NCBI GenBank assembly: GCA_027604685.1
Contig: JADHYX010000313.1
Coordinates: forward strand, 1-26,447
Length of the DNA: 26,447 nucleotides
Direction: 5' to 3'
Source of the DNA: Lobulomyces angularis
Lineage: Eukaryota > Chytridiomycota > Chytridiomycetes > Lobulomycetales > Lobulomycetaceae
Shown here: positions 12,057-23,799 of the stretch, piece after piece
Position numbering within the stretch: the stretch's first letter is position 1
Layout of the letters: each line of letters begins with the position of its first letter
Made by a program: the position numbers and the translations under genes
Notes under the pieces: generated by a model
What the model was told of the DNA's origin: nothing
The model's input: the letters and a program-made list of their open reading frames with translations, nothing else
Databases searched by the model: none

Positions 12057-12710
12057 AACCTTTTTTTTTTGAATTATCAACTAAAAAATTCAAAAAATTT
12101 TTTTTTTTGTATTTTTTTCAAACTTGAACAATAATTAATAATTTAATTAAAGATGAAGAATGTTTTTTTGCTGAGAGATAAGAATCGTGTACATTTAGAA
12201 TTTTTCGTTCTATTAAGTCTTTCTTATTACCTTTTTAAATAATTTAACTGCGGCGAGGTATATAAATTATATTGAAGGAAAAACGTTGTTGGAAATATAG
12301 CACCAAATATTTATAGATTAAAAACTCAATATATAAGGACATTCCGCCTTCACAGATCAATGCAATAAATCTTCTTTTCTTGAAGTATAATTTCTTGAAC
12401 TTTACAGCTAATTCAAAACAGACAAAAGAAAAATATCAATTCACATATTGGCGGTCATTTTTATACTTGTCTTTTTTCCAAATTTATTAAACAAAGCTGT
12501 CATAATGGAGTTAGGTTTCAACTTTTGCAACGTTCTCAAAAAACCTTTAACTGTGCATATCTACATGTATTTTTTTTTACATAATCTAAAAAACTAAAGT
12601 AACAAAATTATAAAAAACATTTTCAAAATAAATAAAAAATTGTTCTGAAAAAACAATAACAAAGGAATTAATTAAATAAATAAAATAAAAAAAAAAAAAA
12701 AAGTTGCTTC
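12057..12710. other. Intergenic region upstream of the NDR kinase gene
   Basis: About 650 bases between the XPA stop and the kinase start, both on the minus strand. Positions 12170-12570 are less AT-rich than usual for a spacer. They hold GC-containing motifs that are rare here: CGGCGAGG at 12251-12258, TTCCGCC at 12342-12348 and TTGGCGGTCA at 12449-12458. They are candidate promoter elements, but none is proved. Confidence 0.4.
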
Positions 12711-13954
12711 TCAAAACTCTTCAAAACTTAAACAATAACCACAAAGATCGCAGATTTTTGAAGTTAATTGCGTATCTTCATCAAAACTTTCCTCTCCTAA
12801 AGAAAAAAAATTCAAAAAAAAAATTTTTCAAAAAAAAAAATTAACTTACCATACTGATGAATGCAAACTCCACTTTTTGTTCGATTAGCATTGGTTTTAT
12901 TGGATCCATTTTTATTCCAGATAGAAGTCCGCGTTTTTTTTCGTAATTCCAATAGTTGGATTTTGTATTTTTTTTCTTTTCGTTGTTTCTTTTCTATTTC
13001 CCTTCTTTCAAATTCTTTGTCAAGACCTTGTAAAAGTCAATTAGTATGTTATTATTTTAACAAAAAAAAAAACCTTCTAAAGAGCCCCACTTTTTGATGA
13101 CATAGTTTTCTACCTGACATCGAATGTAGAGCAACATATTACTGTAACTACTTTTCAAAGGATTTCTATAAAAAAAAAAATTAATATTTCAGGTAAACAC
13201 ATCAAAATTTTTACGGTTTCTCCCAGACTTTAAACAAGTCAGTATCTCTTAATTCACCGTCAGTCAATAAATAATCCTCTTTTACTTCGGTTTTTGTTAA
13301 AAGACTAAATTCTTCTGGATATTTCTGTTTACAATCTTTACAAACGAGAACAGAAAAATGCTTTAATATTAAAGGATCCAAATCAATTGACTTGCATTTA
13401 ATACATTTTGGATTTTGTGAAGCAATTATGGAAAGCGCTAAAATAATAATTATAAAAAATTATTAATGTAAAGTAAATTTTAATTTTTTATTTTTGTTGT
13501 ATGCTTACGTGGATCCATTACCAATTTTCTTTCCTTCTTTTTTTTCTTTTCTTCAAATCTTCAAAAAAAAAATAGTTAAAATTAAAGTTAAGAAAAGAAA
13601 GAAAAAAAGTAATGTAATTAAAAAATACCTATTAAATTCTGAATCTTCTTCTACATCTTTTTCTAACAAAAAAAAAATTAAACCTTTTTAAAAAAAGAAA
13701 CAAAAAATGTTTCACTACTTACCTAGGAAAAAACCTCCTTTGCTATCAATAATTTTACTAAAATTAACTTCACAATACTGAAGTGCTCTTTTTCTTCTTT
13801 TATTGCTAGATTCTTTTTTTTTACTCTCTTCCAACTGAACCAAATTTTTTTTTTCTTGTGCTAGTTTTTTTTTTTCTAAAGCCATTTGTCGATTTTTGCT
13901 AATGTTTTCTAACTGCTCTTTAGTTAATTTCGCTCTAATTTCTGCAGAATTCAT
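12711..13954 (-). CDS. XPA: DNA repair protein XPA/Rad14, 297 aa
   Basis: Nucleotide excision repair scaffold that verifies DNA damage and organises the incision complex with RPA and TFIIH. Exons are 13723-13954, 13629-13662, 13509-13558, 13215-13437, 13074-13165, 12850-13026 and 12711-12796. The N-terminal half is basic and coiled-coil-like (RQMALEKKKLAQ), then DSKGGFFL. The zinc finger is C117-x2-C120-x17-C138-x2-C141 with the classic spacing, followed by LLTKTEVKEDYLLTDGELRD and MLLYIRCQVENYVIKKWGS, the DNA-binding core. The tail KICDLCGYCLSFEEF resembles the Cys-containing end of animal XPA. The start ATG is the first in frame. The intron at 13027-13073 (47 bases) has an atypical GTTTTT donor. 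Confidence 0.95.
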
Positions 13955-14152
13955 TTTATTTTTTTGTTGAATAATTTGAAATGTTAAATATATATATTAT
14001 TTTTGAATTTAAACTGTGCAAAAAAATTTTTTAATTTTTTAATAAAATAATATTGTAAAAAAAAAAAAAACAAAAAAAAAAATTGATTAGACATAAAAAA
14101 TAATATATTAAGGTAAAAAATTTTTATAAAAAAAAAGATAACTGAGAAGAAA

Positions 14153-15728
14153 TTAATGAGAATTTGCATCCAAAAGAAGCTGTTTGCGATATGTCCAATA
14201 ATTTCTTCGCACATAATCAAAATCAATAAGTTTGTCACAGATCTATGAAAAAAATAAAAAAAAAAATTAAAATAAAATAACTTTCTAACTCTTTTTTAAA
14301 TTTTTCTAGTTATTATTAATAACCTGTAGCGCTTTTGACTGAAAATCATCATTTTTTTCTGATTTAATTTTATTTTCTAAAATTTCCAAAAGTGAAATTA
14401 AAGCATTGGATATAGGTAAATTTTTTTGAAAGTAGTCCTCACAGAGGCTAACATAGACTTTCACTTCTGCAGGATTCTTTCCAAATAATTTTATAATCCT
14501 TAAAAGGTTCAATTAAGCTGTTAAAAACAACATCTAAAGTTTTTAAAATTTTCACCCTCTTATGTAATTCCACGGACTTTCGTTTCGGGGAGCGAGCTTA
14601 ATCTTGCTAATACAATAGCTAAACAAAATTTTAGTTAAAATACATAGGAATATAAAGGAAATTTAAAGAAAAAAATGTCAAATGCGTCAAAAAAAAAAAA
14701 ATAATTTTAATAAAACAAAAAAAGTGTAGTACTTGATCTCATTTTCAAAATCAGTTTCATTCTGAAACCCTTCCTCTCTCATTTTAAAAACAAAATAGCG
14801 TTGGTTCCAAGCACTGTTATTTCTGATATCATCCAATATAAAACCCTCTGTTTCTTCCAATTCCAATTTAAAAAGGTTAAATTTTTGAACAAGCCATTGA
14901 CGGTATGACCAAGCGTGATAGTTTTTAGTGTCATACTTTAATAATCTGTTAATAAATTCAATTTCCTGTATCGGTAAAATCAAATCTATGTAATTATTAA
15001 CTAGCCATTGCCTATGATGCCTAAAAAAAAAATTAATTAATAATTATTAACTGTTTTATTTTTATTTATTTTTAGGTTACTATTTATAAAAAGAAATTGT
15101 TTTACAAACAAAAATTTCTACCCAAAAAATAAAAAATTGTTTTCACAGGAAAAAAAAAAACGATTTTTAAGAAATTACCATATTTGATAACTTTTAGGAT
15201 GCAACTTTCCTAGCGCCTCTGTAAAGTTTAATTCTTCATTAATCTCAGTTAGTCCCTTCTTTACTAAATTTTCCCTAAATTTCCAAATCGTATAGTGAGC
15301 TGGATTTAATCTGATAATAAACTCAGTCAAATATAATGTTCTTTTTGACTGCTCATTAGTTGTAGTAATCGTTCTAAAAATGTCCATTGCTTTTTTGTAA
15401 TCTGCAGGATAAGCTATTGGGGCAACAGCTAATTTTTTTTTTTTGGATATTAAATTTTTTAGTACATTCACATTTAAATAAAAAAGGACAAAATTCAATT
15501 CAATTTTTTTATCTTTTAACATACGATCAGGTCCATCATCTTGAGGAGTGGGTTGTATATCATTATAAAGTAAAAAATCTTTTTTTTTTTAAGTGAAAAT
15601 GAAAAAAAAAAATAAATTTATTAACACATTAGCGATCCAATGGGNNNNNNNNNNGCTTCACAAACAAAAAAAAAAAAAAAACCTAGTTCGAATTCCACTT
15701 CTTCATCGCTAGAATCAGTCTGAGACAT
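14153..15728 (-). CDS. FNTA: Protein farnesyltransferase/geranylgeranyltransferase type-1 alpha subunit, 321 aa
   Basis: Shared alpha subunit of the enzymes that attach farnesyl or geranylgeranyl groups to CaaX-box proteins such as Ras and Rho. Exons are 15683-15728, 15525-15578, 15179-15428, 14733-15020, 14556-14618, 14324-14498 and 14153-14242. The N-terminal PTPQDDGPDPVAPIAYP matches the family. PPTA repeats follow: HYTIWKFRENL, SYQIWHHRQWL, NYHAWSYRQWL, NNSAWNQRYFV and NESPWNYIRG. The end, VRRNYWTYRKQLLL, fits the C-terminal helix. Length equals yeast Ram2. Intron 1 contains the 10-N gap and has a GTTTTT donor, so exon 1 (MSQTDSSDEEVEFEL) is less certain than the rest, though its phase fits. 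Confidence 0.94.
15645..15654. other. Assembly gap (10 N)
   Basis: Ten N bases lie inside the proposed first intron of the farnesyltransferase alpha gene. The true length is unknown; the flanks are poly-A/poly-T rich, which probably caused the break. Confidence 0.99.
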
Positions 15729-16065
15729 TTTATGGATACAGTAAGTAGTCAAGAAGTTAAAATAGAATACTTAAAGTATTTTGGAAAGAAAATTTTTAGT
15801 TAACGAAAAACCTAAAAACCTTGCAATTCCAAATTTGGAAAGAAAAGGTTAAATTTTTAGAATCAAAAATTGTGGTTCTGCAATTTTTAATTAATTTTTT
15901 TTTTGGGGACTTAATAAGTTAAATTTGTTAAGATTGCCATTCTATTTTACTAATTTGTGCTTTACTAAACATATTTATATTGTACTTCTAAAAACAGAAA
16001 ATAATTATAAAACTGACTTAATTACTAAAAAATTTGATTTTGTTATTTACCAAAATAAATAAAAT
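15729..16065. other. Intergenic region between FNTA and MAF1
   Basis: It holds the MAF1 3' region and the FNTA promoter, both on the minus strand. AT-rich, with no recognised RNA gene or motif. Confidence 0.5.
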
Positions 16066-17083
16066 TTAAAACTCCATTTCCATATTTTCCATGGTATACT
16101 GCTCGTAGGATAATCCCCTATCAAAGTTTTAATTATGTTAATAATATTTAAACATTAACTTAATTTACCGCTCCTGTGAATCTTGTCTTTTCAGCGACAA
16201 TTCATCATCTTCTATTAAATCATTTATTAAATCTGGATTTTCTCCGTCTTGCAACTGTGCCATAAAACTGGAAAGTTAATATAAAAAAAAAATTAAACTT
16301 CAAAATAGTTATAAGTATTTGAGTTACCTTACTGCTCGACATGTAAAAAATATCATCCTTTTCAAAATTTTATTGAAAAAAAAGTAATAAAAACTCCACA
16401 CATTTCCTTCCTCCGCATCAGGTTCAATCTCTAAACTAGGTATAAAAGAATAAATTTCACATTCATCCAAATTAATGATTTCATTGATTGAATCCCATAT
16501 CGATGTTCCAGCAATTTTTGCGAATTTTTCATTACCCATGTTAAACTTAAAAAAATAAGTAAAAATGCTTAGTTTTAAGAATGTGTCTCAAAGTTAAATA
16601 CCAATGTAGTGTTTACATTATTTACAACTAGTCCTAATTTTGGTATCGTTATAAATGCGTCCGGTTTGACATCACTAATAATTTACAAAAAAAATATATT
16701 TTTAACGTTTAATAAAAAAAAAAAATTAATTAAAAAATAAAGATCTTTGGTTACCTAAAATCATAATCAGGAAAAGCAGCATTTAAGGTAGCCAAGAGAA
16801 AAAATAAATTTTTTCTAGGTATAGCAAAGTTGACCAAATTTAATCCATCACTGGTTGATAAATGATTAAATAATTCGGGTGAGTGAGATGACAAGCTCTT
16901 AACTTCAAAAGTAGATTCTTCTTTTTCATATTTTTTGTTAAAGTAGGAAAATAACTTTTTATCATCATAGGTATTTTTACAACTATAGCATTCGATTCTT
17001 CCAAACATTCTTAAATCTCCAGTGTCTATGCAGTTTAAGGCACTGTTGAGCGCCTCTAATTGGCTGCATTCTAAATACTTCAT
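16066..17083 (-). CDS. MAF1: MAF1, repressor of RNA polymerase III transcription, 256 aa
   Basis: Stress- and nutrient-regulated factor that binds RNA polymerase III and blocks tRNA and 5S transcription; TOR/PKA signalling controls it by phosphorylation. Exons are 16755-17083, 16602-16674, 16328-16545, 16169-16267 and 16066-16117. Box A is the N-terminal MKYLECSQLEALNSAL plus GDLRMFGRIECYSCK, then LFFLLATLNAAFPDYDF. Boxes B and C appear as IWDSINEIINLDECEIYSF and VWSFYYFFFNKILKRMIFF followed by TCRAV. The loop between box A and PDYDF is Ser/Lys/Glu rich, as is usual. The acidic C-terminal tail (DLINDLIEDDE, ending in MEMEF) is built from two short exons and is less conserved, so exons 4 and 5 are slightly less sure. 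Confidence 0.94.
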
Positions 17084-17404
17084 CTGTTGAAAACGAAAAT
17101 TGGCTTCCTGATTTAAGCCGTTAAAAATTAAAAGAAGTTGTTTTACTGCAAAAAAAAAATTTTTTATTTTCTTTTTCTTTCTTTTGAAAAAAAAAAGTTT
17201 TGGATTTTTTTGTTACACCAAAACTTAAAAAAATATCTAAATTTTTTTTTTTTATGCCAAAAATTAAAACATTTTTCTAAAATTCAAAAACAAAACGTTT
17301 TGCACATAGTTGGTGTCAAAAAATTTTATTTAAACTACAAATTATTAATATATAGAAGGTGTATTATATACTTCAAAACACTCGTACCATTCGGTAAATA
17401 CATT
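17084..17404. other. Intergenic region between SLC44-like gene and MAF1
   Basis: Minus-strand spacer dominated by A and T tracts. It contains the MAF1 promoter and the 3' end of the transporter gene. An apparent plus-strand open frame at 17138-17452 is low-complexity (Phe/Lys-rich) and overlaps the transporter's last exon, so I do not call it. Confidence 0.5.
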
Positions 17405-20310
17405 TCAATTTTTTTCTTTAATTGTGGTGCTAACAACGACCTTCAAAAATAAAAAAAAACGTATCAGTTTCAGAAATGAGTAAAAAAATTTATACCTCTG
17501 CATTTTTATGTCCAGTGATTTTTTTTAAATTATCGGAATAGTAGTATGGTTTTTCCAAAGAACCATCGTTTCTTTCATCATCTTCCAAGAAGCACATAAA
17601 AATGGTGTCAATGGCACTATCGTATACTGACAAAAAGATGGCTGTTATATAGTATGACACAACACCTGCATGAAAGACAAAAGTTTTAGATTTATCAGTA
17701 ATTTTCTTTTTATACCAACTATTAAGGCAGGCACAAATGTGTAAGTCATGTTTAGTTCACTTTGTTTCCATTTGATTGCCTGCCACGTACCGAAAACTAC
17801 CCCTGCTGTAATGCTCAACTAAAAACCGAAAATTTATGAGCTATTGTGGATAAAAATAGTACCTTTCCTAAAAATAATACAAAACTTGACACAAAGTTTA
17901 TAGCAATCACTCTTAAACCATTTCTCAATAGCAATCCAAATGCATGAAATGCCGAAACCTAAATTTTGTTTTTTTTTTCTCAATTTAAAAAATGAAAAGT
18001 TAGACTGTAGAATATTTACACAAAAATTTGTTCCATTAACGGCACATTGAATATATGCATGTTTATTAATCCATTTTACTATTTTTTCAATGCAACTTAG
18101 ACAACAATCAGCACAACAAAATATAAAGCTCATTCCCGGCATTTTTTTTGCTGCTATAGCTTGTTTTTTTAATGTTTGCAAAAAAACTCTAATCGTTTGA
18201 ACAATTGCCAAAAGTAAGGATCCTACGCAAATAGTACCCAAGTGATATCGAACCTGTTGTTTTTAATCAAAAAATAATAATAAGAATAATAAGTTTTTAT
18301 TGAATAAATTTGGTTTCACTATTTTTATTTTATTTTATTTTTTACCGTTCTGTAGAATGCACCAATGATCGGTGAAAACGGCATTTTCGACTTATCTAAA
18401 GTCCAATAGTAAGTAGCAATAGCCCCGCTGAAGGTAACCTGGTTAATTCCACTAAGAAATCCAACTCCCCAAAGGCAACCAAAAATATGATACCACTTAA
18501 TATATTCATAAATATCTGGATCTGTGAAATATTTTAGAAATTTAGAAAAGCATTGTTAAAAATATTAGATATTTCTTTTTTTTTTTAAAAGTTATTTATT
18601 GTATTTTACGTGTAAAGCTGTATCCAAAAGAAGAAATGCTGACTTTTCCTGTTGGTGTGATGATATAGAGGTAGACATAAGCAAAGTATGCGTAAAGGCA
18701 CATTGAGAGTAAAAAATTCCAAAAAGGGAAAAAAACTAGAATAAAAAAAATTAAATTTAATACATGTATATATAATAATACTAATTAAAGGCATTGCAGC
18801 TATAGCTTTTGCAGATTCCTTGATAATTTCTATCGCTATCTTTATCCTCTTTCTTAAAAAAACTGTAATGCAAAATATTACCAATGCAGTTATGGCCGTT
18901 ATTCCAAAAATTGCTATAAAATTTATAAAAAAAAAAAAGATTAGAACTCTTTTTTTCAATTTTTTTATTTTTTATTTTGCTTGATGTATTTACTTGCTAT
19001 TCCATATAACTCATACTTGTCATTATCAGTTTTATATTCTGCAGGTATACTGTTATACCAAGAATAATAATCGCTAAGGTAAAAGTACAGCCAGACTGAA
19101 AATCCAATCAAGACGATATTTGTAAATAAAATTGTGATCCAAATAACTACTTTTCCAATAATCCTGAGCAGTAGCAAATAAGCAAAGCATACTACCACAG
19201 TACTAAGTGTACCGATAATAATTATCCATTTGCATAAGACGATATCTTGAAATACCTTAGCAAAATAAAAAAAATAATAAAATAAATAAAAAAAAAATAG
19301 TGATTTTGATTTACCTTCATTGATATTTCTTTATTATTTTCTATCATTCCTCCAGAGTTTTTAATAGTAGAATAATTGAATCCAAGTGCTCCTATTAGCT
19401 GTACTTGCATTTCAACTGGAACTTCAGGAACGGATATGTTTGCGGGAACACATCTAGGATTTTTTAAATGATAAATTAAAAAGAAATCAGTTAGTTTACC
19501 AATCATTTAATGTTTTTAATATATGTTATTTTTTTTAAATTTTTTTTTGAAAAAAACCTTTGCAAAACTGGAGAGCTAGCATAAAAAAACCAGTTGCATT
19601 GGTGATTAGAGACATCTAAAATGAATTCTTTCAAATTTTTTGGCCTGGTGTGATTATAATTGCAAATGGTATTGCTAAAAGTAGCTATTGCCGTTTGATT
19701 TGGGCATTTCTCCACACAGATCTGCAGACTAGTTTGTAGTTCAAACGGGTTCAAAAAGTAAAGATATGGTTTATTTGTTAAATTCATGTTGGAGCTTGAG
19801 TTTTGATAGATTAGTTTTGAGTTGTCTAAACCACAAAATTGTCCATGGGAATCCTGTGGTACTCTGTTTTTTAAATTTATTATAACTAAGTCAAAAACTA
19901 TTTTTTTTTTTTCAAAGTTTGTTACATTAAACGAGTTGGATCACCGTTCGTAATTGCCACTCCAGCAATTAAATACATTCCTAAAATAAAAAAAATGAAA
20001 ATTTAATTAATAAAAAATGATATTAATTATTTTATTTTATTTTTTACCTCCCCAAAAGACAATAAATAAAAGTAGAAAAGGAAGATCTAAAAAATAAAAT
20101 AAAAAATAAAAAAAAAGGATGAAAGTAAGAGAGATTAAAAAAAAAAATTTTATGTATTTTATCTTATCAAAAAAACTTTTTGATAGCTTCTTTGTTAATC
20201 AATTTTATTTTATTTTTTTTTTCTGTTTAAGTACCTGTACAACCTCTTTTGCAGTTAACTCCCATAGGTTTAACCTTGTAATCCATTTTTTTTGAATCTT
20301 TTTTTCCCAT
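17405..20310 (-). CDS. Choline transporter-like protein (CTL/SLC44 family), 649 aa
   Basis: Polytopic membrane protein of the SLC44 family, thought to move choline and related organic cations. Fourteen exons: 20235-20310, 20048-20086, 19926-19980, 19558-19863, 19315-19453, 18994-19255, 18782-18913, 18610-18735, 18346-18521, 18020-18253, 17863-17958, 17716-17818, 17496-17665 and 17405-17440. It begins MGKKDSKKMDYKVKP, has a first membrane helix (DLPFLLLFIVFWGG), then GDPTRLIVPQDSHGQFCG and a Cys-rich, N-glycosylation-prone loop ending SSPVLQRCVPANISV. The conserved C-terminal half contains ATYYWTLDKSKMPFSPI, CCADCCLSCIEKIVKWINKH, NGTNFCVSAFHAFGLLLRN and DTIFMCFLEDDERNDGS. Length matches animal CTL1. 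The last 12-codon exon is doubtful; reading through its intron gives a stop at 17490-17492 and a nearly identical protein. Confidence 0.94.
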
Positions 20311-20610
20311 ATTTTTTTATTTTTAATTTAATTAAATTATAAAAAAATTTTTATCTTATTTTAAGAAAAAACTTTTCCTTTAATAAAAATTTAAATTTAA
20401 TTTTTTTTTTAATTAAATCAATTTTGTATTAAAAAATAGCCAATCACTCTATTGAAAAAAAAAAAAAAAAAAAAGTAGATATGAAAAATTTTTTTTAGAT
20501 AAAATTTATTTACATATATAAAGTTAAGTAATAAAAAAATAAATATTTATTAATACATATAATTAAATTAATTTATTTTAAAAAAAAAAAATTAAATTAT
20601 AAAATGGATA
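20311..20610. other. Intergenic region between DNAAF6 and the SLC44-like gene
   Basis: Extremely AT-rich spacer including a 20-base A run at 20455-20474. No motif or gene can be named. Confidence 0.5.
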
Positions 20611-21443
20611 TTAAAATTCATTAATAACGGGCAAGGTAATCTTCAGTATAGATTTAACTGAGTCCCACTTTGCGTCACCCTTTTTTTCATCAACTTTTTT
20701 AGGAAGACTTAAATTCAATTTACTAACAGAAGAAAAAAAAAAAAAAATTCAAAAAAAGAAAAAATATCGAAATCGCCTACTAGATGGGACATCTTAAATC
20801 AATCTTAAATTCTGTACAATCTAACTGAACTTCTTTAAATTTTACTCCTGGTAGTTTGATAGTGACAACCAAAAAATCTAATTTTTTATTTTTTTTTTTT
20901 TTGAACATTTTTAATAAAAAAATTTACATTTTTTTTTTTTATTTGTTTAATACGAAAATAATATATATATCATTTTTACCTGAATGGGAAATAGAATTTA
21001 ATTTTCCTGACATTCCCAAAAACATATCTTCAGATGAAACAGTTTGCCTATATGCTATATCATATCTATAAAATAAAAATAAAAAAAGAAAAAATAAAAA
21101 AATTTTGTTATTTTCATTTCATTTAGAAAAGCAATTTATTTCTTAAAAATTTTTATTTAAATTTTCTTTTCTTTTTCGTACTCAGGTTGGGAACGAGGAT
21201 CATTTAACTCTTCTGCTTCTTCAGCTGCAACAATTTCTTCATCTTCCCATATGTCTTTTTTATTTTGTGTAGTTGATTTTTGTTTTATATTTTTTTTAAG
21301 GTATTCTTCTTTTTGTATTTGTTCTTTCTAAATGTCAAAAAAATTAATTTTATTTTTTTTAAATAATATGTATTTACCTCCTTCTTTAGTTGTTTTTCAT
21401 TTGTAGAAAATAGCTCAGTCAAAGAAGAAAAATCACTGTTCAT
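20611..21443 (-). CDS. DNAAF6: Axonemal dynein assembly factor DNAAF6 (PIH1D3), 168 aa
   Basis: Cytoplasmic co-chaperone with HSP90 that preassembles outer and inner dynein arms of motile cilia. Exons are 21378-21443, 21182-21327, 20980-21065, 20781-20877 and 20611-20722, all in phase. After a Lys/Glu-rich coiled-coil-like N-terminus come the family-specific KKDIWEDEEI, then DPRSQPEYDIAYRQTVSSED with MFLGMSGK, and the CS-like beta-sandwich VVTIKLPGVKFKEVQLD, FKIDLRCPIYKLNLSLPKKV and KWDSVKSILKITLPVINEF. It is about 45 residues shorter than the human protein, mostly in linker regions. The spelling DxxWDPR of animals is reduced to LNDPR here. This is the window's clearest evidence for a flagellated life stage. 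A short generic PIH or CS protein is the alternative. Confidence 0.88.
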
Positions 21444-21455
21444 CAAAAATAACTT

Positions 21456-21477
21456 AAAAAAAAAAAAAAAAAAAAAA
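21456..21477 (+). repeat. A homopolymer tract (22 bases)
   Basis: Uninterrupted A run just upstream of the DNAAF6 start codon (T-rich on the coding strand). It may be part of its promoter or leader, or simply a low-complexity tract. Confidence 0.9.
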
Positions 21478-21639
21478 TTTCGGAGTTCAAACTTTTTTTC
21501 CTTGTTTAGAAATAAACAAAATAGGAAATAATAAATTAATTATAATGGTATAAACAATTTATTTTTTATATCGTAAATCAATTATAAAAAAAGAACTATA
21601 TGGGGTTTATATAGATATTTACTTTGGATCTATTGAATA

Positions 21640-23084
<1,445 letters not shown>

Positions 23085-23799
23085 TTTTTTTAAAATTAAA
23101 AAAATATATTTTGAAATTCTTTTTTTTTTTTTTTTTTTTGGTTCAAAAAATATTAGCATAATAAGAAAAAAAACTAATGAACAAAAGAAATTTTCAATAA
23201 TTACTAAGATCATTTTGAGTTTTAGTTTCTAATGTGTTAGCAATTAATATTTACCAACTTTCACTTTTACATTTAAGTTTTTTTTCTGAGCACCACTTTT
23301 CAGTTATAAAATTTACCTTTCACTAGAATTCTCAAAACAAAAAAGTTTTTGTAATGTTTTAATAATTCTATTTTAAAAAAAAGTTGCAATTTTTCAATTT
23401 TGTCTTGTAAAAGAAATTTTTTCTTTTGCATGTAACATAATCCTTTAATACAAATGAATTCTAATATTAAGGATAAATTTTTTTTTAAAGCAGCATTTGT
23501 GATATCTTTTATAGCACTTTTTTAATAAGTCTTTTTCATAATTGCTAGAAGGAAATAAATTTTTTAATATAATATGAAAAATTTTTTTAATAAGCTGGAT
23601 TTTGACTGTTTCCATTTATTTTCTCATTAAGAGTCATAAAAAAAATTCATGATTAAAAAGGTTGTTAAAAGAATGTATCCTGTATAGAAAAAAAAGAAAA
23701 AGGTATAAATGTAGTAGTAAAATAATTTAAAATAAATAATGTATTTCTTTTTTTTTTTTCTAATTAATTTCGAGTATTACAGCTGTTTTATAGAATATC
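23085..23799. other. Intergenic region between the acyltransferase and CWC24
   Basis: About 715 bases, AT-rich, with a 20-base T run at 23120-23139. Both flanking genes are on the minus strand, so it holds the CWC24 promoter and the acyltransferase 3' end. The segment 23230-23640 is not purely low complexity, but I found no frame or RNA gene in it. Confidence 0.45.
23120..23139 (+). repeat. T homopolymer tract (20 bases)
   Basis: Uninterrupted T run just upstream of the CWC24 start codon; A-rich on the coding strand. Confidence 0.9.

Noticed and set aside
13984..14238. Minus-strand Phe-rich open frame of 84 codons
   Set aside because: Its ATG-like start is in the wrong frame over the last FNTA exon; the frame giving VRRNYWTYRKQLLL is the conserved one.
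15660..15720. A GTTCGAATTC string resembling a tRNA T-loop
   Set aside because: It lies in the first coding exon of FNTA, with no matching acceptor stem or anticodon arm; no tRNA could be folded by eye anywhere in the window.
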